From positions 51,850,569 through 51,914,568 of the forward strand of contig NC_088776.1 of NCBI RefSeq assembly GCF_954871325.1: 64,000 nt of DNA. Direction: 5' to 3'. The notes under the pieces are model-generated. The model did not search any database. It saw only the letters and a list, made by a program, of their open reading frames with translations, and was not told the origin of the DNA. The stretch comes from Gordionus sp. m RMFG-2023 (taxonomy: Eukaryota; Nematomorpha; Gordioida; Chordodea; Parachordodidae). Shown here one piece after another: positions 35,601-47,725 of this stretch. The first letter of the stretch is position 1. Each line of letters opens with the position of its first letter. A program made the position numbers and the translations under genes.

Positions 35601-38600
35601 TGTAAAAAATATTATCATTATAATAATTACATTAAATATTTTTTTCAAATTCTCTAATACATAATTGAATCTTAAAATTATATTCTAATTATAAAATTTA
35701 AAATATTCGGCTCCAAAAAATAAGGGTCATTAGTACTTTCTGATTTCCTGCAAATATCCGGGAAAAATATTATTTATTAGAAATGAATAGGGCTGTGGAT
35801 TCACAAATTTTTCACGATTTTTATTTACCATCTATCTTTGTATCAATTAATAAATATATCAATACTTTATACTTTAAAAAAAAAAAACTATCTAACTTTC
35901 ACAGATGATAACTTTCACGGATGATTAAGTGTATTTTATTTATTTTTATTTTTTATAAGTTAATATTCTCATTTAAAATATTTGCAACGTTTATGGGTGA
36001 ATGTAGTTTTGTTAAAAAGCTCCATTTAGTCGATTTTTAAAAAGGACCAAAATTATTGCCTATGACAAAACAATAAAAAAGATTGGCCCGATCCGATATT
36101 TTTTGAAAATGCTCTTTGTCGATCCGATTCGATATTAAATATCGGCACAGCCTAAAAGTGAATGAAAACCTTGATCTAGATCTCTAGTAGAACCCTGCAA
36201 AATTTTAATATATTTTTGGCCAGGCTCAAGACAAACTTTGGAATATTTTATATACATCTTTTCTTTACAATATATGAATAAATTTAGGAAAATAATATAT
36301 TATAAATTGATGGAGATATGATAAAAAAAATAAATAAAAACTCCTGATTTGCTTTGCATAAATGTAACGCTCGTCCTTAATTTGTTAAATTAAATATCTT
36401 ATCAACCCCCCCCCCCTTCCCATTTTAAATCATAAATGAAATCGAATCCATTTTTCTTCTGACTAATCAGGAAACATCCCGTTAGGTGGCATAGTAGGCA
36501 ACACAAACCCATCTAACAATTCTGCTAATGGCTTAAATAACGCCTCCACGACCTGGAATAATTCATATCACCTTGACGCCGTCCCTTCTGCAACTCCTAT
36601 ATCTAGAACTCGGGCTAATAAGAAAATCAGAAAGTTTTAAAATTATTTTAAATAAAAATGATATCACAAAATTTCAGTTTTTTTTAAATTGAATAAACGT
36701 AAAAAAAATGACAAAATGAATATTTATATTTTCGAAAGTCGTCTATTGAAAAGAGACGTCTATCGCGTTCGTTTACATTACTGCTAAAATGTCTTTGATT
36801 TTTTAAAGTATTTTTATTATAAGAAATTTTTTTTCTAAAATTAATTATATTTTCAATGTATACAATTTTTAAGAATGGTGTATGCCTAGAGATAAATATA
36901 TTATATCAACTAATCTATCAATGCACATGAACTATACCGGATATATATTCTAGTCTCATAACTATATAAAGCTAAAAATAAATTTATACTTTATTATAGT
37001 TACGACGACATATTATCCCCACAAAACCTATATAATCCACACGAAGAAAAAGAAGGTGCGGCAGAAAAATGCCACGAGCAGCTGATACCTATCAGATTGG
37101 ACATGGAAATAGATGGCGCTAAATTACGCGACGTTTTTATTTGGAACAAAAACGCCAAACGATCTTTGATTGAAAATATGGGCGAAATCCTTTGTGAAGA
37201 TGTCCAACTCCTGCCTCTCTCCACCTATCTCCCGGCCGTTTGCCAGGCAATGCGACAACAGATTGACACGCATTTCGAAAATTTTTACTACCATCCCCCG
37301 ATTAAAAAGGACATCTCGGATAGTTTAAAAAGCGTTGAAAATGGTGATACTGTAAGTGAAATTATACGCGGAAATGATGGCCAAGTTGATGGGAATTCAG
37401 TTGGAAATGGAAATGTGGAAAAGGAATCCGGAAAGAAAGAAAGTAATATCAGTAATCCAAAAGATCAAAAAATCGGCCAGGAAGAAGAAGAAAATGATTA
37501 TTTGTATTCCATGGCATCTCTTGATCAAAGAGTTGTTATTAAGGTTTATAAAATACTATTTAAATGTGAATTTATTAAAATATTAAGATAATTTCCTTAT
37601 ATTTTTCATTATTTTTATTAAATTTAGCCATATTATAATATTTACATGAATTTAAAGCTTAACATCCACGTGGGAAATGTGAGCCTTGTGGATCAATTTG
37701 AATGGGACATCTCAGACCCCGACAATGACCCTGAATTATTCGCTCAAACATTGTGCAAAGAATTAGGCTTAGGGGGAGAATTTTTGACCTCCGTAGCTTA
37801 CAGTATACGTGGACAGATCTCTTGGCATCATAAAACATACGCTTTTAGGTTTAAACCATTTTGAGAATTTTTTGTAATTATATATATAATTTTGATTTAT
37901 TCCAGGAATACTTTATATTTGTATCTTTTAATATAGAAAACTTTCATAACATTCGTTAGGAAAAAAATAAAGAAAGAAAGAGAGGGATTGAACTAAGAGA
38001 TGAAAGGAAGAATTATAGATTTGGATTAATATGAAAATTTCTGTATTTTATATCGCTTAAGAATAAAGGGTAGATTTTAAAAATCTTATATATATATTAT
38101 AGACCTGCAGAAATACTTTTTCATGGCCCTGATTTTTTTTTTCAAAAATTTTTCCCGACCCTGTCCGGGTCTTATATTTTAAGATCCGGCTCTACCAGTT
38201 TTTTAAAATTAATTTTTATAGCTAATAATGGCGAGTTAAAATATTTGGTTTTAAAATATACCTCCTGGCCCAGGTTATTTTTTAAATTTTTTTTTAGGCT
38301 GACTAGGATATTTAAGAAAACTTTAAGCCTGGCCCGGCCCGGGTATATTTAAAAAATTAAAATACGGCTCAGCCCGTTTATCTAAACCGGACCTGCAGGT
38401 CTCATATATATATATATATCATTTAAAATCAGATAGAGGAGAAAATGTTATACGATAACTTCGTTCCTACTCTATGGTAGTTTTGGTCAATTTTCATTGA
38501 TAGATGTCGTTTTAAGATTTAGAGTTCAATAAAAAATAGATGGAGATTCCTAACATTTAAAACATGAAAGCAAACTTTATAATTAGTAACCATTATACAC

Positions 38601-39349
38601 TAACTTCCCTAACTAAATATGTATACTTAATATGCCACGTATAAATTAGTGAAGCTCCTTTACCTACTGTGGACAGCGCATTCAGAAATACTAATGACGT
38701 TGATGCCTGGTGTCCTTTCATCGAAATTTTGACAGACGCGGAAATGGAGAAAAAAATTCGAGACCAGGACAGAAATACTAGGTTAGTGGAATTTTTTTAA
38801 TATAAAATATATTTTATTACTTTTTTCTCTTTTCCTTATATTTATTTTCTGAGAATTATTGGTTTACTGATCAAAATTTATATAGGCATTCATTTTTAGT
38901 GATCCTCGTTTATCTAGCATGCCTATATATTATTTTTTGTCTGCTCATAAATTTTTGCTTATTATTTGTGCTGATCAAATATTTAATTTGATTTCATGAT
39001 ATTGTTTTTATTCCTCAAACTTATATATTTATGATAATCATAAATAATAGAATAGTATTACAAATTTAACATCAATTTCAATTTTTAATATATTTATATT
39101 TAAGAATTTAAATTTATAAATCATAAAAAAAAATTGTTTCCCATTAAAATTATTCAGCATTTTATTTGATTATCGTTATCGTCATTTTACCATCGGTTTT
39201 AATGTTTATTATTATTTTAAAGTCTCTTATAAGTTTCGAAAATTTTGTTTATTAATTACATTTAATTATGTAATTAATTATCTTTTATCATTTCAATGTA
39301 TATTTTTAGGAGAATGAGAAGACTGGCGAACACAGCTCCAACTTGGTGA
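32651..39349 (+). CDS. SMARCB1: SNF5/SMARCB1, core subunit of the SWI/SNF chromatin-remodelling complex
   Basis: Eight exons: 32651-32731, 32772-32877, 32997-33134, 36471-36633, 37000-37543, 37658-37848, 38650-38781 and 39310-39349. Their lengths sum to 1395 nt, giving 464 residues plus TGA, and every splice phase matches. The N-terminal winged-helix-like region shows [30 protein letters not shown] and [16 protein letters not shown]. The fourth exon has [17 protein letters not shown]. The SNF5 domain starts at [16 protein letters not shown] (about residue 192). Repeat 2 has [16 protein letters not shown] and ELGLGGEF, then [17 protein letters not shown]. The tail is [20 protein letters not shown] to LANTAPTW. 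The protein anchors SWI/SNF on the nucleosome acidic patch. It is about 80 residues longer than vertebrate SMARCB1 because of an acidic, polar insertion between the two SNF5 repeats (about residues 268-338). The third exon's donor is the least certain: other GTs in the same phase exist a few bases upstream. Confidence 0.95.
33480..34420 (-). pseudogene. LTR retrotransposon (Ty3/gypsy-type) pol relic
   Basis: On the minus strand, with interrupting stops, the translation gives [15 protein letters not shown] near 34180-34230. LTLDASGR-x-GGALL and [12 protein letters not shown] follow near 34070-34165. This is the end of reverse transcriptase (AF..LK) followed by the RNase H start (DAS...GGALL...I.F.SK). 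Past this the frame is broken; the minus open frame at 33484-33675 may be a later pol segment but is not recognisable. No LTRs or target duplication were found. Confidence 0.6.
34556..34840. mobile_element. hAT-type element, left end only clear
   Basis: CAGAGATGCACTGATACTAC is a typical hAT terminus with the GATAC-type inner motif. Related words recur inward (CAAATATCGGCATCAGCC, GGTCCGATACTCA) and a GATATCAGTTAATTTTTTGG stretch lies at the right. The right terminus is too degraded to place. Confidence 0.45.
35085..35240. mobile_element. hAT MITE, 156 bp, with perfect 8-bp target duplication
   Basis: The ends are CAGAGACCTGCAGG and CTGCTGGTCTCTG, imperfect inverted repeats of the classic CAGAG type. 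The flanking AGATATTT is repeated exactly (35077-35084 and 35241-35248). The interior near the left end is CCCGGCCCTAAGCCC, the C/G-rich block found in other repeats of this window. This copy shows that at least part of that repeat class is hAT-mobilised. Confidence 0.85.
35788..36154. mobile_element. hAT-like MITE, inverted relative of the 17668 element
   Basis: The ends are TAGGGCTGTGG and CACAGCCTA. The flanks GAAATGAA and AAAGTGAA match at 6 of 8 bases. The interior (for example TAAGTTAATATTCTCATTT) is the reverse complement of the element at 17668-18328, so the two are copies of one family inserted in opposite orientation. Confidence 0.65.
36404..36416. repeat. Poly-C tract in SNF5 intron
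   Basis: A run of about a dozen C residues lies 55 bp upstream of the fourth SNF5 exon, between the branch region and its acceptor (gactaatcag). Confidence 0.9.
38098..38405. mobile_element. C/G-rich hAT-like MITE in SNF5 intron 6
   Basis: The ends AGACCTGCAG and CTGCAGGTCT form an exact 10-bp inverted repeat. Inside are TGTCCGGGTCTTATA on the left and GCCTGGCCCGGCCCGGGT on the right. The ends match those of the 156-bp element at 35085. The A+T-rich flanks (ATATATAT on both sides) prevent a firm target-duplication call. Confidence 0.65.
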
Positions 39350-39505
39350 ATTATTGCTTTATCATCAAAAATATATTATTGATCTCATGAAATATAATAA
39401 TTTTATATTTTAATTTTTTGTAAAGTAAAAATATTTTTTTATATTTTGAATTACTTTGTGATTGTATTTACATAAAAGAACAACTTAATATTTATTGTTA
39501 GAAAG

Positions 39506-39511
39506 AATAAA
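39506..39511 (+). promoter_or_regulatory. Candidate poly(A) signal of SNF5
   Basis: AATAAA lies 157 bp after the SNF5 stop codon and is followed by a T-rich stretch. In DNA this A+T-rich the hexamer is common by chance. Confidence 0.35.
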
Positions 39512-42500
39512 ATGCACGCTAATATATTAGTTTGTTAAACGCGATGATATAATGTTTTGGATCCCAGCACTGCCATATTTTTTAGGCAAAGTGTTGCTTT
39601 AATAATTATAAATGCATTGCTGAACAAGAAAGATTCAGGTAAGATAACTTTGGTTTATATAGGTAAACTCCTGTATTTTTAATCTTATACAAAATGCTTT
39701 TTATAAGACTTGCTTTGTAGATTTTTTTATAGAATAATTAGACTTCCTTTCGGAGAGGCTCGTTCTGTCCTGGGTCAGGCCTGCGGTAATATAATATTTT
39801 CTTCCTTTTCATTGCCTAATGTCAAAGTTAAAAAAAAAATAAGAAGAAAAAAGCGCGACGGGAAATATTCCATTTTTATAATATATATTTTTTATAATTA
39901 GACTAAGATATAATTAAACATTATTAAATTGTCAAAATTATTGTTGAATATAAAATTTTTTATTCATTAATTAAGATATAGAATAAATATTTTTAGTTTG
40001 AAATTTTTCAGCTTACCCTGCAAAAGATATATAGCTATATATAGTAAAACTTATCTAGGCTGAACTTCATCTGTGGAATAAAGATATTATAATGAATATT
40101 CACTATATCAGGTTTTTAAAATAATATTATTTAATGATGCCGGGATCTTTGAATTTGGCTCATCACAACAAAATTTATTGGGTAACAAAGGGCTTTCACT
40201 AAGCCTATGATTTTTTGTTTATAGCTGTGAGGCGTATTTTCTATAGTTAGGTGTGAACTTTTATTAGCTCACCAATGTAACTCGTAGAGTCGTTTGGAAC
40301 TGACACGGATCATAAAAGAGAGCAAAAGTGGTGATATCCATATTTTTGTTCTTTATTTTGTGACCAAGGATTCTTAGATTACATTTTCCTAAAAGGGCGG
40401 AGGATAGTAGGATTTAGTTAGATTGCACATTGTAGCTGTATCCTTATATTATATCAAAGGCATCTTATTTGAAAAGCATCAAGAATCAATGCGAGTTTTA
40501 TAATATTATAATGTTATTACATACAATGCCTAGTATTATTCTGAAGTAATCTTAGTTTTTTTTAAATGGATCTAAAATAATATTTAAAAAAAAATTATCT
40601 ATGAAGTCAACTAATAATTTTAGCCCTTAATAAGATAGAATTTCCAACTAAGCAAACCCCTGCCCAATTTATTTGATATTTTATTTAGACTAGCAGACCA
40701 GCGTAAATGGTGCAGTAGGCTCAAAATTTTTGGTATTAATCAAATAATCTTGGCACCATTTAATTTTCTTAAAAACTATTATCAATAAATCTTGAGTTAT
40801 ATAAAAGTAAGAAGGAGCTAGATTCTATGAAGTATTGATAAAATTTGATAATATGTTGAAAAAAAATTATTATATCCTTTAAAAAAGATTCAAGGTTGCC
40901 AAGGGTTGGTCCTATCTACCCTAAGGAAGTAATTGTTTAATTTTATAAACCCGAACTTGAAATATTTTTATTGGTCTAATTTTTTTTTTAGAAACTCATA
41001 AAAAATTTTAATATTAGCCTCCATAATATTTATTCGATTCGTTTACAGAGGATACCGGACACATCGAAATAGATTTTGGAAAAATCTATAAAATTTTGAG
41101 GCATTGATTAAAATGATAGGATTAATATCTCAAAGATTAATATGTTAATTTCTCTATCTGATGTGTATATGTTTTTATCAATATTTATTATTTTTAAATA
41201 TTAGATTTTTTTACCGCAAATAAAGTGGAGTAATTGTAAAAATTTCAGAATATAAGGCGCACATTGGAAAATAATTTAAAATTAGTAATTTATTTTAACA
41301 GGAATAAAGATTTTACTATAAATTTTTTATTATCATTACAAATATAGTAAATATAAATTAATGATTTATTGACAATAAATTGAATTTTATATCCTGTTTT
41401 TATAAAGCCCGCCTAAGCATTTAAAACATTAGTATGTTTATTTGTTCAATATAATATCACGCCATTTTGAATTTGGGCAAGAAATTGTCAAAAAAAAATA
41501 GGAAAAATGGAGAAATCTCGCAGATAGATAAATGTTCCTACGTGCCTTATTGTCTATTTATTTATAAAAGCTAATATTTTCTATCATGATTAAAAAAAAA
41601 TGTTATGTGTTAAAAAATGGTGTAAGCTTTGATATAAAATTTACATATGCCAGTTTGTTTGAAAATTTAAACGGGAAATGATTACACATTTTTCAATAAA
41701 ATCAAAAAGTTAACGTATAGAGAGGGCTACAGTATTATTGTCATACATAAATATCATAATTATCTTTATTGTAATTGAATTTGACTTGAAAGGTTATTTT
41801 TTTTCCAAAATAATTAAAATACCGACGTTTCTTCTCTTACGGGTCTCCCTTATACCCTATTAATCTTATTTCTAACATTCATTCTTTTTATTTTCCTGGA
41901 TCAGCCTAAAAAATAGGTATATCTAATATATAATATAGGTATTCACGGGCCTAATTTTTTATTCACGACCTGCACCCACGGTGGCAAACCCTTTTACGCT
42001 TTAAATTTTTTTTGACCCTCGCACTCACTAAAGATAATATTTTTATCACGCCCAAAAAGAATCAGTTTCCCCCCCCCCCTTAATTTTCATATTTTAATCA
42101 AGATTGCTATTGCAATGATTGTTGAATTTAAAGTACGGCTCATAGATTATTTTTTTAAACGGGTAGATTCCGTATCCCATAAATTCTATCATTTATACAA
42201 GTTATTCGAATTTAACGCTTGACATAGATTATTTTAACAATCATTTTTATAAATATATTACATTCGATAAATGAGTTCATTATTTTCTTAAGATAAATAC
42301 TTACTATTCCATTGACATTGTTATAAATCGAATATAATATGTACTTCTTTATTTTTCACATTTCAAAGATTTTTAAAAATATAAATTAATAATTATGCTA
42401 TATTAAAAAAAATCATGACTTTGATTATTAGGTCATATAAAGTAGGCATATAATCTACCTAAGATATATAACATTTTGCATTTTAAAATTAGTTAATTTT

Positions 42501-43708
42501 AATCAAATAAAAATTATTCATTAAATAACTGAAGCATTTAGGATTATTTTTTTTCTTCTTTCTTTTAACATTTTACATACGCAATCTTCTTTTTGATTAT
42601 AATTATTGGTGATCAATATTATAAATATCTTATCGTCTTGATTTTTTTAAAAAAAGAATAGAAATTGAACTAAAATTTATTTAAATAATTTATGAGAATC
42701 TTATAATAAAAAAAAATGATGGCTATATTGGCATTTTACAATAATGTCCTACGTTGTTCTAATTTTTTGGTATTTCTATCCATATTAACAACCATATATT
42801 CAGAAATTAAAAGTGACAAATTATATATATTTTTTTTGATTTTGTTAAATAGTATTCTACCACTTATTATTATACTTAAACCCTGGTTAAAAAGGTGTGT
42901 AGTGTTGTATACGAGGCAAGGAGATTTGGTTTATAGTAAAATTTAATTTCCCAGGCAAATATATTCAGATATTAAATAATGCTTCCAGAAAAAATATAGT
43001 TAGATTTGGGACTGTTCATTCCAAAACTAGAAATAGAATTTAAACATGAGAGAAATAATCTATCGCGCAATTTTTAATTTAAGATTTTTTAAAAAACTAA
43101 TATCTCATTTTGTTCAAAATATCAAAATAAAATCCCTTATCCAATTTATTAATGAGTGAGCCGACAATGGTGGGTGGCATTCATTAGATTCGTCGACGCC
43201 ATTTTGCATAACTGCAAAAATAATAACATCGTTGCGTTTACGTCCGTCCCTATCATATTCTATTCGTCTATCGAATATTAAATAACAAATACCAATATTA
43301 CAATATTCAATTCGGTTGAATAAACAATTATTTTTATTAATATCAATAAAAATTATTTTCAAAATATTATCTCTTGTCTAAATTAATATTTTGGAGAAAA
43401 AAAATATATTTATCACCTTTTTTTGTATTTTATCGCAATTTTACGCATATTTCAATGGAAATTACAAAAGGTTAGAAAAGATTTGGCATTTTTAGGTAAA
43501 ATTTGAACAAAAATTCCTCTTCCAAATTATTTTAAGAATTTTTTCAAACTCTCTTTACAAATTTATATATTTTTTTAACTAACAATATATTGGCTAATGA
43601 TTATGCACGCCAAGCGTGCACTGTTTTTCATGAATTTCATAAATTATCAAACACGTCAGAAACATCATTTATTTATGTATAAATAATGAAAAAATTGATA
43701 TTTTAGTA

Positions 43709-43872
43709 TTCTGTGTCCTAGTCGAAAATGCGTTGATCACAATTCCGATAGACATGGGTTAGAATTCAAAGGGTCATTTTTTCTTCTAAAGGCAACTTGG
43801 ATGTTTTATATGAGGTATGATGTATATTAGATCGAATACGATCACGTGATTCTTATTAGAAAATAAATGTGT
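43709..43872 (+). mobile_element. tRNA-derived SINE-like copy (second)
   Basis: TCTGTGTCCTAGTCGAAAA resembles an A-box region and GGGTTAGAATTC a B box about 40 bp later. The 3' part ends TAGATCGAATACGATCACG followed by an A-rich tail. The head, box spacing and TAGATCG...GTGATT tail match the copy at 27172-27290. Confidence 0.5.
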
Positions 43873-44423
43873 CTTAAATTTTGATGTTAGTTGTTAGCTA
43901 ATGGTTTGACAAGTGTCATCACAGGCCTAATATCTTGACCCCAATTGTTCTATCTATAAATGGACATTTATATTTTCAAACTTTTAAATTTGTAAAAACT
44001 TATAAACTATAAAATAAATGCTTTTTCAAATTAATAGAGAGGATTTCTCTCTTTTCGACACAAAGAATAGAAAAAGATGTATCAAAAATTTTTAGAAAAA
44101 GAATAGAGAATTAATTAAAGATGAGGAGAAGAGAAGGAAAAAATTATTTAAAATAAAATTGGATATAGACGAAAAAAAATCAATAGAATGCTCAAATAAA
44201 TATAAAATTGAAAAAAGATGACAATAAAATAGATTAAAAAAATAAACAGATGACAAAAAAGTAGAAAAGATAAAATAACAGATTAAAAATAACAAAAATT
44301 AAAGAAAAGTATATGAGAGAAAAATAACAGTCATAAATATTTATGAAAATAATTTTTAAAGCATTACAGAAAAATAGCGATTCCTTTTTTCGATTTTGAA
44401 TATTTACCATTTATTATCGTCAG

Positions 44424-44580
44424 AGACCTGCGAGGTACGCACGACCCTGTTCGGGTTTATTTTCAAGCCAGACCGGTAGCCCGATATAAATTTTAAAATA
44501 AATTTTCGGCCCGTTTTGGACGAATAAAATTTTTTTTACCTCCCGGGTTTAAAAAATACCGATTTGGCGATATTTTTTCT
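44424..44580. repeat. C/G-rich repeat with CAGAGACC end
   Basis: CAGAGACCTGCGAGG at the left is the hAT-type terminus seen at 35085. GACCCTGTTCGGG and CCTCCCGGG lie inside. No matching right end was found. Confidence 0.5.
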
Positions 44581-45324
44581 GTCATAAAATTTATATTTCT
44601 TTATAAGTTTTGGTTCATGTTCTAATATCCAAGAAGTCAAGAGAAGAAGTGTAATATTTATACAAAAGCCGGCCAGTGGAGCCAGGTAAATGACACATGT
44701 TTATCTGCCATTTTATCTTTTTAAAAACTAATTTGAAATTATTTAATAACTAATAACTTTTAATATTATCTTCTTGATTCTAAGATTAATTTTTCATTAC
44801 TATCAAAGATTTGTCTTCATATTTAGCGAAATGTGTATAATTTTGGAATGCTTTGTGGTTCTTGTATGATAATTAAGCTCTAAATTAATAACTATATTAT
44901 TTACCTGGATAAAGAATATGAGAACAAATTAAAATGATATCATTGGTTTTGTTAGTTATTTTCTAATAATTTATACAATTTTATATCTAAATGTGGAATG
45001 ACTGTAGTAATTTAGTTGAATTCGATTATTATATTGAAATTTTTTAAATCGTAACTCTTTTCTTATAATTTAAATAATTTTTGACTAAAAATAAATTAAA
45101 CTCCTAAATTAATAACTATTTTATTTACTTAGCTTGATAGGGCAAATTAAAATTGTATGATTTCACTAAAAATTAAAATTATTATACTTATTGAATAATT
45201 TAGAGACTATTACATTTTTTTTTAATAAAAAATATTTTCAAACGAGACATAATGGTCTTGAAATGGATATATGAGAAGTGAAAATTTAGAAATATATTTT
45301 TATTATATACGATAATAGTAGAGT

Positions 45325-45460
45325 TTTAAAATATTCGGCCCAGCTCGGGTTTATAGAAAAAATAAATTCTGGCCGGCCCGGTTTGTTGGGAAATTTTTAG
45401 GCCCAGTCTGGGTTTGTCTTAACAAACGGCCCGGCCCATATTCCTGGGCTTTGGTTTAGA
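45325..45460. repeat. C/G-rich dispersed repeat fragment
   Basis: CCCAGCTCGGG, GGCCGGCCCGG and CGGCCCGGCCCAT mark the block. It could be the distal side of the element starting at 44424 or a separate insertion; ends are unclear. Confidence 0.4.
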
Positions 45461-45710
45461 CCTAGAGATTTCTGATGAGTACCTTGTCATTTGTATGGGA
45501 AGCCTGTGACAAGTTATATATTGATACTAATGTCATTTATTTTTAAATTAAAAAAATATATATAGAAATATATTAAGAAATTATCTATTCCTTTTTTGCA
45601 GGATTCGAAATCTTTATAAAAAAAATGGGAAATTTTTTTAGATATAAAATATATAAATAAATAAGCCTAAATTAATTTAATTTTGTTTAAAAAAAATAAT
45701 AAAAAATAAT

Positions 45711-45781
45711 TCCCGTACCGGGAATCGAACCCGGGCCGCCTGGGTGAAAACCAGGAATCCTAGCCGCTAGACCATACGGGA
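45711..45781 (-). tRNA. tRNA-Glu (anticodon TTC)
   Basis: On the minus strand the gene begins TCCCGTATGGTCTAGCGG and ends CCGGTACGGGA. The seven-base acceptor stem pairs fully (TCCCGTA with TACGGGA). The D arm carries the A box TGGTCTAGCGG. The anticodon loop reads CTTTTCAC with anticodon TTC. The T arm carries the perfect B box GGTTCGATTCC. No intron is present and CCA is not encoded, as expected in a eukaryote. Downstream (minus) ATTATTTTTTATT supplies a Pol III T-run terminator. It is closely like other animal tRNA-Glu genes and looks functional. Confidence 0.97.
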
Positions 45782-47725
45782 TATATTTAAGTTGTTCATT
45801 TTTTTATATGATATACCAAATATGAATTTAAAAATTTATTGATATAATTTTTATTAATATTTTATAATTATGTATTTCAAACTACATTGTAAAAAAAAAT
45901 CATAATAAAATCTAAATATTTTACAATGATTTAATTTATTTTATAACCATTTGACAATATTTATTATATTGCTATCATTTTGTATAAAAAGATTGTTCAT
46001 AATTAGTGTACCTTTTTAAAATATGGCTCTTCTTGATGGAATTTGTTCAAAAATTATGGAATCCAAAAAGTTAGATATTTATATATTTAAGACTACTTGT
46101 AGCATATTAATATTATATTATATACATTACAATATAATAACTTTTTTAATATTATATTGCTCTTATTTTTTCAAATTTAAATGTATTTATTTTTGATAAT
46201 AATTATGGCATAACTTTTAATAGTAATTATATTTTGACAGTAATTATGCCATATTATTCTAATGTTCCCAAATTGGAACCTTGAGCATTGAATTATTATA
46301 TTTTTGTTAAAAATTTTTTTTTAAATAGAGATGTTGTATTTTGTTACATGAGTTTTATTTGTATTAATTAATTTTTTGAAGTTCTTGTTATAATTTAATA
46401 GTTTAATCTTGATAAGACCATTTTAGCCTAAAATAGCTTTAAATTCATTACCAGAGACTGCTAATAATCAAATAATATAACAAATTGAAAAAAATTTTGT
46501 GCACATATTACTTAAATTTAATTCTACTTAAAATTTGTATACTTTCAATAGTTGTATCATTTTATGATGATAAAAAACAAAATTGTATATTTTATAAGGT
46601 AATATTTTTTATGCCTTAATTTACTTTATATTTTTTTTAAAAAAAATAAATACTTTATAGTAAGAAAATTCTTTTTCAATATGAAAAATATAAGATTTAC
46701 ATTAAATTCTTAAATTTTATTCTTAATTATTTAATTCCCAAAATATAGCTATTATATTATAAAATTCAAAATTTTGTTTGGAATTTATTCTTAGTTTGAT
46801 ATTATTGAAATAAAAATATTAAAGTTGAAATATAATTATTTATTTATAATTGAAAAGGTAGTCTAATTATTGTAGGGAAAAACCTTTAAATTTAATTGAA
46901 ACTTTGACATGCACTTCTTCTGGAAATCAATCATCAATTCATGTGATCATCGTTGTAGGACGGCGATTGGAAGGTTTTTAATACGAATACCCTCTCGCCG
47001 ATTGTTCCACTTATAGTTTTAAAAATTACCAGCGCGCCTATTTATCTATAAAATTTAGTCTTCCTCGCCCAATATTTAGATTATTTTATTGGTTGGCTAT
47101 AAAATTTTTGTGAGGAGAGTTATTACCTTATTACTTAAATGATAAAATATGCGATATTATAAAAAAAATAAAAGTAACAAATATAAGCTCTTCTTGTGAT
47201 TTCTAATTTACCCGCCTTTCATTGTTTTAAATTTACTTTAAATCCGACAGCCCATTTTTAACTTTTTAGATCAAGCCTATTGCAAACCTCCAATTAAAAC
47301 CCCTCACCATATAATAAGAATTATGCATTTTCTTATAAACCATATATAAAAAAATATTTTCTCTTTAAATTTATACTGAATTTGAATTAAAAGTATAGTA
47401 GTATACAAAGACAATAAATTTAATATTATATTAACAATTTTACCAAAATTTTATTAATTTAATATAGTTTGTTATTAATTTGAAATGATTGCACAGATAA
47501 TACAAACAATATACTCATGCGACAATTTATGCCCATCTAAGTCACATAAGGTTCTCTTTTAAACTTTTTTTTCAACATCATAGTGCCTTCCTTTCGGCAT
47601 TGAAAAAGATTGTTATCTGCTTTAAAAAAAGATATTATATGACTATAAGTAATACATTGATTAAAATCAGGATTATAAAAAAAAATACTTTTCTAAATTT
47701 TTTTTCTTTTTTAAAACTCTGCAAG
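45782..47725. other. A+T-rich spacer 5' of the piggyBac-derived gene
   Basis: No exon was recognised. A GC-richer patch at 46935-47045 and a short segment ending GCCTATTGCAAACCTCC at 47275-47292 look like repeat fragments. The latter resembles the GCCTATTACAAACTTC end at 28550. The first exon of the downstream gene, if it exists, should lie here but was not identified. Confidence 0.4.

Larger units (their letters stand above)
33135..36470. other. Third intron of SNF5, filled with mobile DNA
   Basis: This 3.3-kb intron holds a gypsy-type retrotransposon relic on the minus strand (33480-34420), hAT-like elements at 34556, 35085-35240 and 35788-36154, and a C-run at 36404-36416 close to the acceptor. 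No further SNF5 exon is needed, since the flanking exons join in phase. Confidence 0.6.
39512..45710. other. Gene-poor A+T-rich intergenic DNA
   Basis: No conserved exon was recognised. A GC-richer patch at about 39735-39800 sits in a short plus-strand frame that resembles nothing known. 40170-40450 is also less A+T-rich and unclassified. C-runs lie near 42070. Further items are the SINE-like copy at 43709, a purine-rich stretch at 44030-44330, and C/G-rich repeats at 44424-44580 and 45325-45460. Confidence 0.4.

Noticed and set aside
39710-39901. Frame with FGEARSVLGQACGN considered as an extra exon after SNF5
   Set aside because: SNF5 already ends at its normal TAPTW-stop; the frame has no ATG, no family match and runs into A+T-rich Lys-coding sequence.
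42716-42946. ATG-initiated 76-codon hydrophobic frame that could be a small membrane protein
   Set aside because: The composition follows the local A+T bias (Ile, Leu, Phe, Tyr), there is no family resemblance, and no splice or neighbour context supports it.
43114-43362. 82-codon minus-strand frame with a DRDGRKRNDV segment
   Set aside because: Slightly GC-richer centre, but no family match and no splice context.
44092-44295. Minus-strand frame rich in Phe, Leu and Ser
   Set aside because: It is the complement of a purine-rich low-complexity stretch, so the open frame is expected without coding.
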